Source: Monoplex corrugatus | Lineage: Eukaryota > Mollusca > Gastropoda > Littorinimorpha > Ranellidae | Reading direction: 5' to 3' | NCBI GenBank assembly: GCA_030674185.1 | Contig: CM060306.1 | Coordinates: 45,725,483 to 45,789,482, forward strand | DNA length: 64,000 nucleotides | Shown here: in pieces, positions 21,401-34,245 of the stretch | How the letters are laid out: every line of letters begins with the position of its first letter | Position numbering within the stretch: the stretch's first letter is position 1 | Made by a program: the position numbers and the translations under genes | The notes under the pieces: model-generated | What the model was told of the DNA's origin: nothing | Databases searched by the model: none | What the model saw: only the letters and a program-made list of their open reading frames with translations

Positions 21401-23835
21401 ATTCCTTTTGTTACACAGCATTCTGACAGGTAACCATCAATATTATATGCTCCACCCAAATCTGTCAGTCAATATCTGGCAGACTTCTTGATCCTGTACA
21501 AACTGCTTTATACTGACAAAGCCTTGAAAGAGGAAGGGAAAAGAGGCGACAATAGGATATATGAAACACTAACCTGACGTTGCAACAATGATTAGAGCAT
21601 TAAAATGAGTGGCGAACAGCCAGTTTTTGTTGTGAGTCCACAGCTCTAACCAAAAGAGCCTACCAACTGCATAAAAAAATGAAACAGCAAAAGTGAATAA
21701 ATAAATAAATAAATGAATAAATAAATGAATAAACAAATATGTGAAAACTCTTTATACATAATTCGCTCATCCTGCCAATGTGCACAACAATATACTCACC
21801 AAATGTTCATTGTTATCTGTTTTCAGATCCCAGATGTGAATCGAACCACTCTGGTCTCCCACAATCAGCTCACCCTGTCACAAAATTAAACAATTACTGA
21901 CTTAGTACTGAAAGTCATGTTTTTGATGTTATGACTTTTTTAACTTAAAAAATGGTAAACTAATCTGCATTTGAAACTTGCACACAAGTCATGCAAAAAA
22001 ACACACACACACCACACATGTGAAGGTGCAACACCATTCACCCCCTCTTGAACCTCATCCCATACACATATACGAGTACAAGGGAACAAGTTCATACTTT
22101 CTACCACTGTAGCTATTAAAACCTACTATTTTTTGCATGTGGAACAAATGAGTTATGATAAATTGTCTTCTTGTTCTGGCTTTTAGTAGTTTCATTCGAC
22201 CATTGTGTCGAGTCCTTCAATTGAGAAATTCTGTTCTAGGTGAACATATCTTATCCTGTACAATATTTGTCAATTTGTTTTATGCCTTTCTGTTGTACAG
22301 TATTGTTTTATACCTATCTGTTGTACAGTACATCAGGTATGACCTGTGACCTCCCTACTACCCCCACTGCTTTTCTGACAACCTCATTCTGTCATTTAAG
22401 CAGTTAATTCCAAAAGTCAGGATACTAATTAAAGTTGAGGAATAAAATATCTGAAAAGGATCCTGGTTGATATAAAAAGTACCAAAGTTTTTTTTATGTT
22501 AACTCACTCCCTACGTACGATTATGCCCCTTGCCGTTCCCCTGATATGCACCACTGTATAGGTCATGAGAAAAATTCTCATACAAACAAATGATTGGTGT
22601 ACAACATACTGAAATTTCAACTGTCTAACTCTCATGGTTGTTGACTAACAGTACAAGTAAAATTAGAGAAATTTTCAGGTGAAAAATGTCTTACAAAATA
22701 CACAGTCAGGTCAATACATCAGTCCCTACAGTCACATTTTGAATGAAATTTGATAAAATCCAACGTGCACACACTCCACGTGCACTGAAGGAAGATATCA
22801 TGTTGAACAGCGCTGAGTTGTTGAGTACTGTTGAGCCATTTGCTTTTCCGTCATCTGGTTCGCTGTGGAGATAGTGGGTTGTGAACTTTGCACTGTCCAC
22901 ACACCAGCTACGTAGTACAGTGACCTCATGGTCTGAAACAAGGCTAAGAATGACCAAAGAATCTATTTCTGGCTATTAGTTTTGGTTAACGGAAATACTG
23001 AAAGCCTCGCGAATTTTCAAAACTCAAGTCAGATTTCTCCGACGCTTGTAGACAAGTGTTGTTGAGACATGATCGGGAAATCCCGACGCTCGTAGCAAGA
23101 GAGTTAAAAAGACACATATGACCCTTCTAAGGACTTAGAACGGAGCCATCTAATCTATGTTCTGTATCCAGTTAACATCCTATCAAAAACAATTTCAAGG
23201 CACCAGTATTTCTAATGATCAGTCAGTTCAACATTTGTCCTCTTGATGACCACTGGCCTGTGCTGGCTGCCTCCCCTTCTAATATCTAAACCACTTCCTT
23301 TATCTTTAATGTAATGCCAGATAATTTCTTTGGCACCGGTGTATGAGATTATTTATTTCTAGTCTGTAATGCATCTCATCATTGTTTGAGATTGTTCCTG
23401 TCAGTGCTGGGTCATCAGCATTTAAATTTTAAGAAAAGATCCATTCTTATTATCATAAAGACTCCTGAAATATGCTAAACAGTTAACCTCAAAACCCATA
23501 AAAGCAAGATCAAGCATGATTGCCCAAAGAATGAGTGACCAGATCTGTGCCTGCCTGGTGTAAATCTGAGACATGGAGATGGAGACTGGTGACTCACTGT
23601 GTGAAACCTATGTGTATCTCATATCGTAATCTGTGGACCAGCACATATAGCACTACAGACAGCTCTGGACAACCAAAAAAACCCAGAAGTCTTATAGTGC
23701 TGAGGTATAATAATAATTAATAATAATAATAATAATTACAATATTTATATAGTGCAAAATCTTGATAAAATCAAATCTAAGCGCTGAAACAGACACACAC
23801 GCACGCACACACACACAGACACACACGCACGCACA

Positions 23836-23887
<52 letters not shown>

Positions 23888-25229
23888 CACAAATGGGGAG
23901 AAAGAATAAAAGCAATGGAAAATTATAGAGAGCATATTATATACAATTATATATTACAATGTGATTCCCCTTCGAGTGGAGACAGGCTGCAGAGGGGGTT
24001 GAGTGAGGTCAGGATTTTATGCAGAGGAGAAAAGGTGAGTTTAGAGAGCGGACTTGAAGGAGACAAAAGTAGGTTGCTGACGGACTGAGAGAGGAAGTTT
24101 GTTCCAGGAGAGTGGACCAGAAACAGAGAAGGCTCGTGGACCATAGGTATTGAGCTTAGTGCGTGGAAAGCGAAAAGTCAGAGGATCGGAGGCAGAGCTG
24201 AGGGTACGTGAGGGAACATAGATCTCAAGTAGGCTTGACAGGTAATTGGGGGCTGCGTTATTAAGGCTTTTGTAGCACATGGTGTCTAGTTTGTACTGTA
24301 TGCGCTTTGATACAGGGAGCCAGTGAAGTTGTGCCAGGAGAGGAGATATGTGGTCAGCTTTTTTCTTTTTGAGTACAAGGCATGCAGACTGACTATTGGC
24401 AGCAACCAAATGAGACAGCAATCACCTGAGAAATCATGCAGTTGTTAGTCATCTCTCTTATCAATTTCTCTGTTTGAACACTCTGCCTCGGTCTACAAAG
24501 CTGTCAACAGAAACCTGTACCTCTTTTGAGGCAGGGAAGGTAAAGAAATGAAGGAGAGGATGATCACCATCTTCATAATGTTTGCTTCTAAGATAAAAAT
24601 AGGTATAAATTAAGCGCCTAACTACCAATGACAATTCAGGTTTTGGGACAAACTTCATCAACAAAGCTTATAAACAATTTTCAAAGAATTGTTTTTATTT
24701 GGGCAGATGGGGAGACAACCATATAGAATGTGTGTTAGGTCTTTTCAGCCACTGTGTAGGAGAAAAACTAACACTGACTCAGAAGAAAACAATGAAATAG
24801 AAAACCAAAAGTGAGTATTTTAATCAGAAAACCTGAATACAGTACTCTACCAGAGACATTCCCTGTAGATTTTAATATATTTATAATCCTAAACTCATTA
24901 CATACAGTTCAGATACAAATAAGTACAAGAAAGTCAATACACAACAAATCAACCATTACCTGATGTTAATACAAGTCATACCTGATTTGGATGCAAACAC
25001 ACACAGTTGACTGGAGCGCTGACTTGAAAAATTCTTTGGCATGAGAGGTTCCGTGACCTGTCAACAATATCAGGAAAAAAATAAATGGGGATGGGAGGGA
25101 AAGACATTTCTATCATCATATTCTTCTGATTCTGAAAAAAAATCGTATTTTAAACTTTCAACTACCAAACGAAGTGCCCCCTTCCCCTTTCTTTTCTCAA
25201 ACTGTTGTACCTTATCCTCACGTGTGCGC

Positions 25230-25295
<66 letters not shown>

Positions 25296-25326
25296 TGTGT
25301 GTGTGTGTGTGAGTGTGTGTGTGTGT

Positions 25327-25412
<86 letters not shown>

Positions 25413-26092
25413 CAGTGTGTGTACATATGTACATATCAATGAAGATATAAGGCTTGTACAATGCAGGAAACCTTATCTGACAAAGTAGAATGTTTATCAG
25501 GCCTTGTTTTCAGAGGAGACGTGGTGTGGTGGTGTGTCCAGTGGTTAATGCATCAACTTACAGTGCAAGAGGTCACAAGTTTGATTCCTCATCAGAAAAA
25601 AGATTTGCCACCTCCTTCCCCATCCACAAACTTTGAGTTTTAAGTGGGTGCTAGTCTTTCAGAAGACACATTGAACTGAGGTCCCGTAAACAGCATTCAT
25701 ATTCAGGGCATGCAAAAGACCCCATAGTAACAAAAGTATTATCCCCAGCAAAATTCTGCAAAAGTCCATTTTCATTGGTAAACAAAAATATATATGTACT
25801 AGGCAAAAAAAAATCACCAAACCAATACATACCAGGAAAAAAAATCACCAAACCAATACAGTCAAGACATTATAACAATCTCACGTTTTCCTACAACAGA
25901 AACACACACACAGACATATTCACAGGGAAAACGATATCTTGTTTTCCTTGAACACACACACATACATAAGCAAAACCAATCCTGTTGTAAGGACTTTTCT
26001 AGAGATATACATGAAAAGATTGTGAGTGTGTGTGTGTAAGTGGTGTGTGTGTGTGTGTGTGTGTGGTGTGTGTGTGTGTGTGTGTGTGTGTG

Positions 26093-26154
<62 letters not shown>

Positions 26155-27003
26155 ACGTGCGTGAGCATAGTAAGTATGTGTGTATGTGTGCATGTGTGTG
26201 TTCGAGTGCACCCACACATGTGTGTGGTGCATGTGCATGAGCATGCATACACCATGCATGCATTTGTGCACTTGCACATGTATGCATGTTTACTTCACAG
26301 GATGAAAGGAGAGATTCAGTAACTGATAAGTCATGACCATCTTTAAATCTGTTCTGTCTGGTTCTGTCATAAAAAAAAAATCAATAAAAATTATGTCATG
26401 CCTACTGTGATAAAAGCTCTTGTTCTTCTTATAACACAGACTACTATTTCTTTAAAGAGACATGTAAGTGGCGAATATTTCATTTATGTAGTCTGTTTGC
26501 AAATTTGTTGCTGGTGTATTATTGACAATGAAATAGAAAAGTTCAATTTCAGTTTTCTCAAGAACCACCTAACACTATAAACGCACTGGACTGCAAAGAC
26601 TCAAATAACGAAGGTATATTTGCCATATGCCTGTATGTAAACCTTGTGGTTCTAAACATGTGATTCCTATTGGATTTATGTTTTAGTACTAGTCTTCTGT
26701 CTTTCCCAAAGATCTCTTAATGAGAATCCTGAACTGTCTCTATGAAAATCTTCACAGCAGTTACTAAGCAGTCTCAGTTCACTAGAACAGGCCATACACA
26801 TCCACACCAATGCACCAATGCAAAAGGAGCATTTCAAAACATTCTGTCAGGTTGGACCTAACCTTTGAAGATAAAAAGATTGTAAGTTGTTTTTTTTCAA
26901 TTTCCAAAAGTTGCTTTTGCAAAGTCATACCTATTTATCTCCCTCTGTCTGTCTGTCAGATCTCTCTCTCTCTCTCTTACGCATGCAAGCACAACACACA
27001 TAC

Positions 27004-27055
<52 letters not shown>

Positions 27056-29750
27056 CACAGAGACACACACACACACACATAACCAAACACACACACAAAC
27101 ACATACCACTCTATGTGAAAAATCTGTAAAATAATTTACGTATTACAGTCAGAGTCACCAATGTCCTGCAAAAATCCCAGTGTTATACCAAACCCACATC
27201 ATGATAAACATGGCAACTGTACAGCAACAAGACCAACCTGAGATCCCATAGCCTTGCAGTACTGTCCTCTCCTCCTGTGTACATCCACTTCATGTCAGAA
27301 GGGAAGCCTACTGCAGTGATATTCTTGTTCATGCCATTATAGCTCATAACTGGGTTTGGGTTCATAGAGTTCAGATCAAACATGCGGATGTGTTGATATC
27401 CTGCAAATTGAACAAAGCACCGCTTATAATATGGTAATCCTACTATAATAGTATCATGAGAAATGAACTTGGTTCTTTCGATAGAGCTGTGGGCTCAAGA
27501 GGATGAATTCAGTCCCAGCCCATAGCATTAACAACTTAACTGTTTGCTGCCCATCTTAGTGTTTCCATCATTCTGATGGTGTTAACTTGGTGTTTCAAAG
27601 GTCTTCCCCCTTCCCACCTTTCCGTTCCTCAGTTCAAGGGTTTTGTACAGGCTCAGGAAGTCTGCCAGGTAATTGCTGGCAAATTTGAACGAGAGCATAT
27701 GGAATTATCTGAGTGCAATGAATCCCTCTTGAACACGCTCCAAATTCCAAACTGAACTGCTTCAAACACAATAACACAACTAAGAATATGAGAACACTTT
27801 TAATACAGTTATTCATAATTTAAAAAAAACAAAAAACTTTTGATACTGTAATTCATAATTACAAAAATAAGCTAACAAATTTATACATAATGTTGGTGTT
27901 ATGCAAAATCTAACAAAGGTCAACTAAATGCACTGTTACCACACTAACACACATTTTTAGAAGCTGAAAATGAAATATATGATATTTTCAGAGGCAGCTA
28001 CTTAACCCTTGGACTCCCTCACCCTATCCATCAACTGCAAAAACTTAACCCTTTGACTCCCTCACCTTATCCACCAGCTTCCTGCAGGAAACTGGTGGAT
28101 AGGATGAGGGAGTCAATGGGTTAAGTTTTTGTTTTGTTAGCATGGTGGACAATGCATGATGCTGGCAGACAGGGCAATGGAGTCAAAGGGTTAAATGAAA
28201 ATAAATGTTCACTTCTGGACAATATATTTGTTGTAATACAACTGTTACAGTTCAAAGAATAAAATCTACAATAATGATCTAACATTTGAAAAAGTAGTTT
28301 AAAATACAAAGTGAATGTGAAAGACTGGTACTTTGGTACTGAGTGTGTGTGAGAATGAGCTGTGTTAGTATACAGTCAGCAATGCAAATCTAGTCTGAAA
28401 AACACAAGCAGGTTACAGTCAGACATAAAATCACTTAAAAAATACATTGCATTTTCTCATGATACAAATTATCATTAAATATCTGCAAAAATTTCCTATC
28501 ACATATAACAATCAATCCCAATAAACACTGTAATGTTACAACAGAGTACATACCCTTGTCAGTGTACAAGTTACAAACACAAACTAACCTGCAACTGCAA
28601 TCATTGCTTTATCCGGGGTTATGTCAAGAGCATTGATCTGCTGAGAATGCGAATAAAGGAAAAAAAAAATGCTTACCAACTGCAAGATATGTTTTAACAT
28701 GTAACAACTCTGTATACATGTATCACAGGAACAGTGCATTTTAAATGTATACATATCATTTGTATTGCCACTGGTATTTTTATGCTAACTTGTAACAGTT
28801 GCATAAATTATTTGTCAAACTTCTTTTTCCTAAATTATTGATTAGCTTAAAAAAACAAACAAACAAAAAACAAAAAATTGTCTCTGCGCGCGCATGTGTG
28901 TGTGTATGCGTGTGTGTGTTTTTATGTACACACATATCTATGGGTTTAAATTTAATTTTAAACAATGTTACATATCAATTATCATACATCATGCTCACAC
29001 TGGCTTTCCATCAGATTATTCCACACTATATGACACAGGAATCATTTGTCTTCAATGTCTACAATGATGTCTTCTTGTGTGTAAGTTCTGACTGGGTGGA
29101 GTACATGTCCACAAAGACTTCTCAACTACTTTCAGTTTTACTGGTTATTACTGATCAGCGTCCATATCAATATCATTCGATTCTCTCATAATTTCTTAGT
29201 CAGATCGGAGAGTTGGAGCTGACAACACCAAACTTAAAAGATGCGTGACTTATTTTTGTTATCCCACATAAAAATGCCCATGGAACAAACATTTGTTTGT
29301 ATGTGTGAAATGAACATGCACTTCAGTGCTTTTCTTTTTCCACATTCTAGACTTTACTAATTTTACTTTTAAAGAACAAGTATGAGAATGAGAGATGGGA
29401 TTAGAAACGAAGGGAAATGCAGTCAGTATTCAAACATTACTGTTTTCGTTTGACGGTTTTCACACGGATGACAGGCAACAGACCAGCTAAAGGGACGGAA
29501 CCAAATGCACATGTCCACGTTTACATATTCGGTAATTAATGCCTAATGGTACACCCACCTCACTCTGACACTGACAAATCTAGATATACCGGCGTTAGCC
29601 TCTCGCATTCACTTAGAAAATCTCAAAGGATACAGAATCATTGTGTTGCACAGTTCGATGACAGATACCACTGTGCGCTTGCCAAAATCTAATCGTGTGG
29701 TCATAGCCCGCAGTCGCAAGAATCACTGGATCTGCAGAATTTCCACTCAT
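17205..29750 (-). CDS. MLST8: mLST8, TOR complex subunit LST8
   Basis: WD40 propeller shared by mTORC1 and mTORC2 that binds the mTOR kinase domain (family knowledge). Nine GT-AG exons form one open frame of 315 residues, close to the 326 of human: 29634-29750, 28589-28640, 27238-27400, 24982-25057, 21800-21874, 20330-20407, 18636-18760, 17776-17918 and 17205-17323, with stop TGA at 17205-17207. Blade motifs include [15 protein letters not shown] (residues 10-24), TARLWDL at the end of exon 3, IHIWDLK in exon 5, [10 protein letters not shown] in exon 8 and EYSGHQKA in the last exon. The ATG has A at -3 and gives the expected N-terminus. The exon 8 acceptor is duplicated 40 bases upstream (17958), and use of that copy would cause early termination. 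Introns carry LINE, SINE and MITE insertions. The gene is divergent from CIAO3. UTR ends are not placed. Confidence 0.96.
17901..17975. repeat. 40-bp tandem duplication across the mLST8 exon 8 acceptor
   Basis: Thirty-five identical bases at 17901-17935 and 17941-17975 include the polypyrimidine end, AG and the first 18 exon bases. Confidence 0.95.
18192..18407. repeat. CA microsatellite
   Basis: Long (CA)n with CT interruptions, in mLST8 intron 7. Confidence 0.95.
19751..19943 (+). mobile_element. TTAA-bounded palindromic MITE, copy c
   Basis: 193 bp from TTAACCCTTTGACTCCC to GCCAAAGGGTTAA. The inner 80 bp (19794-19873) is a palindrome centred on CTGCAG and itself ends in TTAA. In mLST8 intron 6. 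Confidence 0.85.
20872..21103. mobile_element. Small MITE with CAGGGCTCC ends
   Basis: 232 bp with 12-13-bp inverted ends (CAGGGCTCCCACT and its near complement). It holds a G-run and a palindromic CGCGAATTCGCG region. Flanking DNA on both sides is a 55-bp imperfect direct repeat. hAT-like ends are suggested, but no clean 8-bp duplication is seen. Confidence 0.55.
22499..23107. mobile_element. TTAA-bounded element, second family
   Basis: Left end TTAACTCACTCCCTACG, right end the complement of TTAACTCTCTTGCTACG, 609 bp. About 16 of 21 end positions match. No transposase frame. In mLST8 intron 4. Confidence 0.55.
23704..24385 (-). mobile_element. CR1/L2-like LINE, 5'-truncated
   Basis: TTATTA tail and hairpin end at 23704-23790, a CA tract, then a coding part (about 24037-24385) with [18 protein letters not shown] and [17 protein letters not shown]. 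Coding similarity stops abruptly near 24382, a typical 5' truncation. In mLST8 intron 4. Confidence 0.88.
23790..23885. repeat. CA microsatellite
   Basis: (CA)n within the LINE 3' region, at the same position as in the copy at 3061. Confidence 0.9.
25233..25411. repeat. GT microsatellite
   Basis: Long (GT)n with few interruptions, in mLST8 intron 3. Confidence 0.95.
25530..25860 (+). mobile_element. tRNA-headed SINE
   Basis: Head GTGTCCAGTGGTTAATGC with a B-box-like AGTTTGATTCC at 25578-25588. The body has GTCTTTCAGAAGACA, GAGGTCCCGTAAACAGCAT and GCAAAATTCTGCAAAAGTCC, a core common in molluscan SINEs from memory. The tail includes a tandemly doubled 29-bp AAAAAATCACCAAACCAATAC-type segment. 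Confidence 0.7.
26028..26150. repeat. GT microsatellite
   Basis: (GT)n with single-base interruptions. Confidence 0.95.
27007..27086. repeat. CA microsatellite
   Basis: (CA)n beside the mLST8 exon 3 donor side. Confidence 0.95.
27533..27790 (+). repeat. Unclassified dispersed repeat, copy 1
   Basis: Shares an ordered set of blocks with 63045-63235: a CCATCTT...CATGATGG-type block, CTGCTGGCAAATT and GTGATGAATCC-type motifs, and the closing AA(A)TTCCAAACTGAA-like segment. In mLST8 intron 2. Confidence 0.5.
28002..28194 (+). mobile_element. TTAA-bounded palindromic MITE, copy d
   Basis: 193 bp with the same modules as copy c. The inner 80-bp palindrome is at 28045-28124. In mLST8 intron 2. 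Confidence 0.88.
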
Positions 29751-30045
29751 TATGATTGTTGTTTGCCCCAGGCTTGACTGCAGACGATCCTAACCTGCGT
29801 CAGGAAATGATGTACCAAGGCTTGTACGAGTTAAGGTTCCTACCACCACATAAAATATGGCTTGCTTTTTCAATGTGTGTAAAATGATAATGATGATCAA
29901 AAGAGATGTATTTGATTTGGGATCACTTAAATTTGTCTTTTTCTATCAAAGTGATGTGTAAATTTTTTTAATCATCGTAACATATTTTATTTTTTAAAAA
30001 CATTCATTTTAACAATCCAGCTTTTATAATAATAAAGAAACCAAG
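29751..30045. promoter_or_regulatory. Shared divergent promoter region of mLST8 and CIAO3
   Basis: 295 bases separate the two opposed start codons, so both promoters must overlap here unless 5' UTR introns exist. No TATA box stands out. The CIAO3 start lies in CCAAGATGGCG, a good match to the YY1 site that often spans the start codon of housekeeping genes. The interval is AT-rich on the CIAO3 side. Confidence 0.6.
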
Positions 30046-30738
30046 ATGGCGTCCAATTTTAGTGGGGTGCTGCAATTGACTGATCTTAACGACTTTATCA
30101 CCCCATCTCAGGTAAATTTTTCATTCCAAGTTGAAGCAGACCGTCGTCCAGTCAGCTATTATTTCTTATTGGATTTAATAATGTTATGATAAGATTTTCT
30201 GGGCTTTTTTTTTTTATTGTTACAGTTCTTGAAAAAAATTGGTTGTAAAGGTTAGCTGAGCTTTCAGCTAGCCTAGTGTCGTCTGCTACTGAATTAGTTT
30301 CACTTTCAATTTCATTTAAAGCACTGAGAAATCCGACACAGAACATTTCGTGGTTCAGTGCTGACGTCGAGTCAGTCAGTTTTGTAATGAACATTGTTGA
30401 CAATGTTAACTGTTTGAAAAATGAAATGATGTGGTTACATTTATTTTGATGAGTCATGACAGAAACTAAAACTGAAAGTGAAAAATATAAGAAATGTTGA
30501 AGTGCTTCTCGTTGTCTTAGTCAATATGGTCATACCACTTTCAGTTGTGTGCGGCTTTCCACTGCCAAAATGCCTGACACAGCATTGATGACTAGGTGGC
30601 CTTATAGTGGTGTGATACCAGGTTGAAAAGTCATGGGGCCATGGGCTCCTATTGGACCTTCAATTTGGAATCTTGCCATGAGACAGAAATGGGGTTTGGG
30701 GGCAGAAATGTGGTGGTTAGTATAACTAACACTTACCA

Positions 30739-30802
<64 letters not shown>

Positions 30803-30925
30803 ACACTTTTATGTGTGTGTTGTCTAAAATCAGTTCAATGAATTGATAAGTAGATCTACTAGATAAGTGACCACTGTGCATGCACACGTGCATGCACTTA
30901 CACACACACACACTCAAGCACACAT

Positions 30926-31010
<85 letters not shown>

Positions 31011-31174
31011 TTTTTTGTGTTTGTGTATTTGTGTGGTGTAAAATCACTGAAGTGAATAGATATATCAATGATCACTGCACATACGTGCATACACACATAC
31101 TTTTTTGATGCGTGTGTGTGTTGTCTAAAATCACGCATATGAATACCATTTAAAATCATCAACCAGCACACACA

Positions 31175-31253
<79 letters not shown>

Positions 31254-34207
31254 GAGTTGTTTGCTTTCATAATAATATCTTAATTTGGATCAAATGTGTT
31301 ACAAGAATCACAAGTGGCATAAACATGAAAATATTAAGTACTGTTATGTGAGTGTGTTAGCAGGTCAGGATGCTGATATGTGTGTGGAAGCAGTCAGCTG
31401 GTAGTGTTTGTCACTGTTTCATCTTCAAGATACATTCCACATGCTAATATGATAATATGAATTTTTTCTTTATATGTCAAAAAAATAATTTTGTTGTGCA
31501 CTATGCTTCAGGAATGCATCAAGCCTGTAAAAATCGAGAAAAAGCCAGGAGGGAAAGTGGGTAAGATCAGAATAGAGGATGATGGAAGCTACATGGAAGT
31601 TTCAGAGGTAAATGTCTTTTGTATTCATGCTTGTTTGTTTGACTGTGCATGATTATGTGTGGGTTCTAAAACTAAGTTCTGTTTCATTGTATAATTGTTA
31701 CTAAAACCGCGTTCCCACTGTCGGAGTGAAAGTTGTGCGTGAAAGTTCTGAGTGATCGTGGAGCACTCAGGAGTGAAGCGACAAAGGGCCCTTTCACTCC
31801 AAAATAGTGGGAATGCATTTGGGTGATCGGTGTGAGTGATCTATTTGGGGAGCTGACCCAAGCATTTCCTGTGGGCCACGCTCGCCTCGCCTCGCCTCAG
31901 ACTGTGGCTGGCAAGGCTCGCACGCAACTGAAAATTTTCCCGCGGTATGCAAATTGGACACAATGGATGCAGTAGGTGCCACTTGTGTTTAAACATGTTT
32001 GAACACAAATCTCGACCACGGAGTGATCTGACCGTGCACAATCACTCAAAGCTGGCTAGGAGTGAAAGGGTCTGGTAGTGGGAATGCTACAGGATTCATC
32101 GAGAACTTTGAATTTTTAGGCCCAAAAACACGATCACTCCGTCATTTCGCTCATAGTGGGAAGGGGGTGTAAGCTACAACAGTTCATTTGTATACATGTG
32201 TAGGTGGACATAGCTGATTTCATTGTATAATTGTTACTAAGCTACAACAGTTCATTTGTATACATGTGTAGGTGGACATAGCTGATGAGCATATGGCAAA
32301 TAATTGTCATTGTGAAAAGCATACTACATTTACGTAGGTAGTAACTGTTACTACAGAAACGCTTCAAACAGTGAACATATTCCATTCATCATATAAGTTT
32401 TTGTTCAGCTTACTTAGGCTTCATGAATGAGAAAAGGGATTGTTCAGTTGGTAGAGAAATGTATAGGAACTGTTTTGTTTCTCCTCAAGAAATACAATTT
32501 AGACCCAAATGAACTGAAAAATTACCGGCCTATCTCTAATCTCTCTTTCTTGTCAAAACTCATCGAAAAAGTTGTCCTCAACCAGCTAAACTCTCACCTG
32601 TCTGCCAACAATCTTCTCAATCCTTTCCAGTCAGCCTACCGCCAGTGCCATAGCACTGAAAATGCCCTGCTACACATTCTCAACAATCTCCTCCTTGCAA
32701 CTGATACTGGCAAAGTCTCTCTCCTCACACTCCTTGATCTGTCTGCATCCTTCGATACCATTGACCATGGTATTCTCCTTTCTAGACTTCATCATACTTT
32801 TGGCATCTCTGACATTGCTCTCTCCTGGTTCACTTCATATCTATCAAACAGAAAACAAACTGTTCTCATTAATGGCACTTACTCTCAACCTGCATACCTG
32901 ACCTGTGGTGTTCCACAAGGATCTGTCCTTGGCCCTGTTCTTTTCACTCTTTACACCTCCCCCCTGTCCACCATCATCAACTCCCACTCTATAAACACCA
33001 CTTCTATGCTGATGACACCCAACTTCTAGACAGTGACACACCAGACAATATACAGCGCCTCTTGACTCGCACCACTGAGTGTTACTCGGACATTAAGAAC
33101 TGGATGACGTTCAACAAACTTCAGCTTAATGATGACAAGACAGAAGCTATCCTCATTGGCACCCGTCAAAAACTTTCTCAGCTGCCTCCTCTTTCTCTCC
33201 CATTATGTAACACATCAGTCCCAATTTCTGATTCAGCTAAAAACCTTGGTGTCTGCATTGACTCTACCCTCTCCATGAACAACTTTTTTTCTCAAACTGC
33301 CAAATCTTGCTACTATCACCTCCATCGTATAAGCCTGATCAGGAAGTATCTCTCTGTCGAAACAACTGCAAAACTCATTCTCTCCTTCATAATGTCTCGC
33401 ATTGACTATTGCAATTCACTCCTGTCTGATCTTCCTGCCTCCACCATTCACATCCTGCAGCGCATTCAAAACAATGCTGCACGCCTTGTACTAAAAAAGA
33501 AAAAAGCTGACCACATATCTCCTCTCCTGGCACAACTTCACTGGCTCCCTGTATCAAAGCGCATACAGTATAAACTAGACACCATGTGCTACAAAAGCCT
33601 CAATAACGCAGCCCCCGATTACCTGTCAAGCCTACTTGAGATCTATGTTCCCTCACGTACCCTCCGCTCTGCCTCCGATCCTCTGACTTTTCGCTTTCCA
33701 CGCACTAAGCTCAATACCTATGGTCCACGAGCCTTCTCTGTTTCTGGGTCCACTTTCCGGAACAAACTTCCTCTCTCAGTCCGTCAGCAACCTACTTTTG
33801 TCTCCTTCAAGTCCGCTCTCTAAACTCACCTTTTCTCCTCTGCATAAAATCCTGACCTCACTCAACCCCTTCTGAAGCCTGTCTCCACTTGAAGGGGAAT
33901 CACATTGTAATATATAATTGTATATAATTGCTCTCTATAATTTTCCATTGCTTTTATTATTTCTCCCCATTTACAGCCGTGTGCGTGGTGTGTGTGTGCG
34001 TGTGTGGTGGTGGTGTGTGTGGTGCGTGCATGCGTGCGTGTGTGTGCGTGCGTGCATGTGTTTTAGCGCTTAGATTTGATTTTATCAAGATTTTGCGCTA
34101 TATAAAATATTGTATATTATATGTTATTATTATATTATGTGTGTCAGTGTATGTATGTTATGCATGTAGGCCTGTAGGTAAGAAAAAGATTGAGAGTTTG
34201 TATGTGT

Positions 34208-34245
<38 letters not shown>

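Noticed and set aside
31720..32165. GC-rich region as a CpG-island promoter in CIAO3 intron 2
   Set aside because: It is accounted for by the TAA-flanked transposon, whose empty site is present alongside.
33062..33823. 253-codon frame as a host gene
   Set aside because: It is the C-terminal part of the LINE ORF2, with near-identical copies at 3262 and 24037 and an RT domain just upstream.
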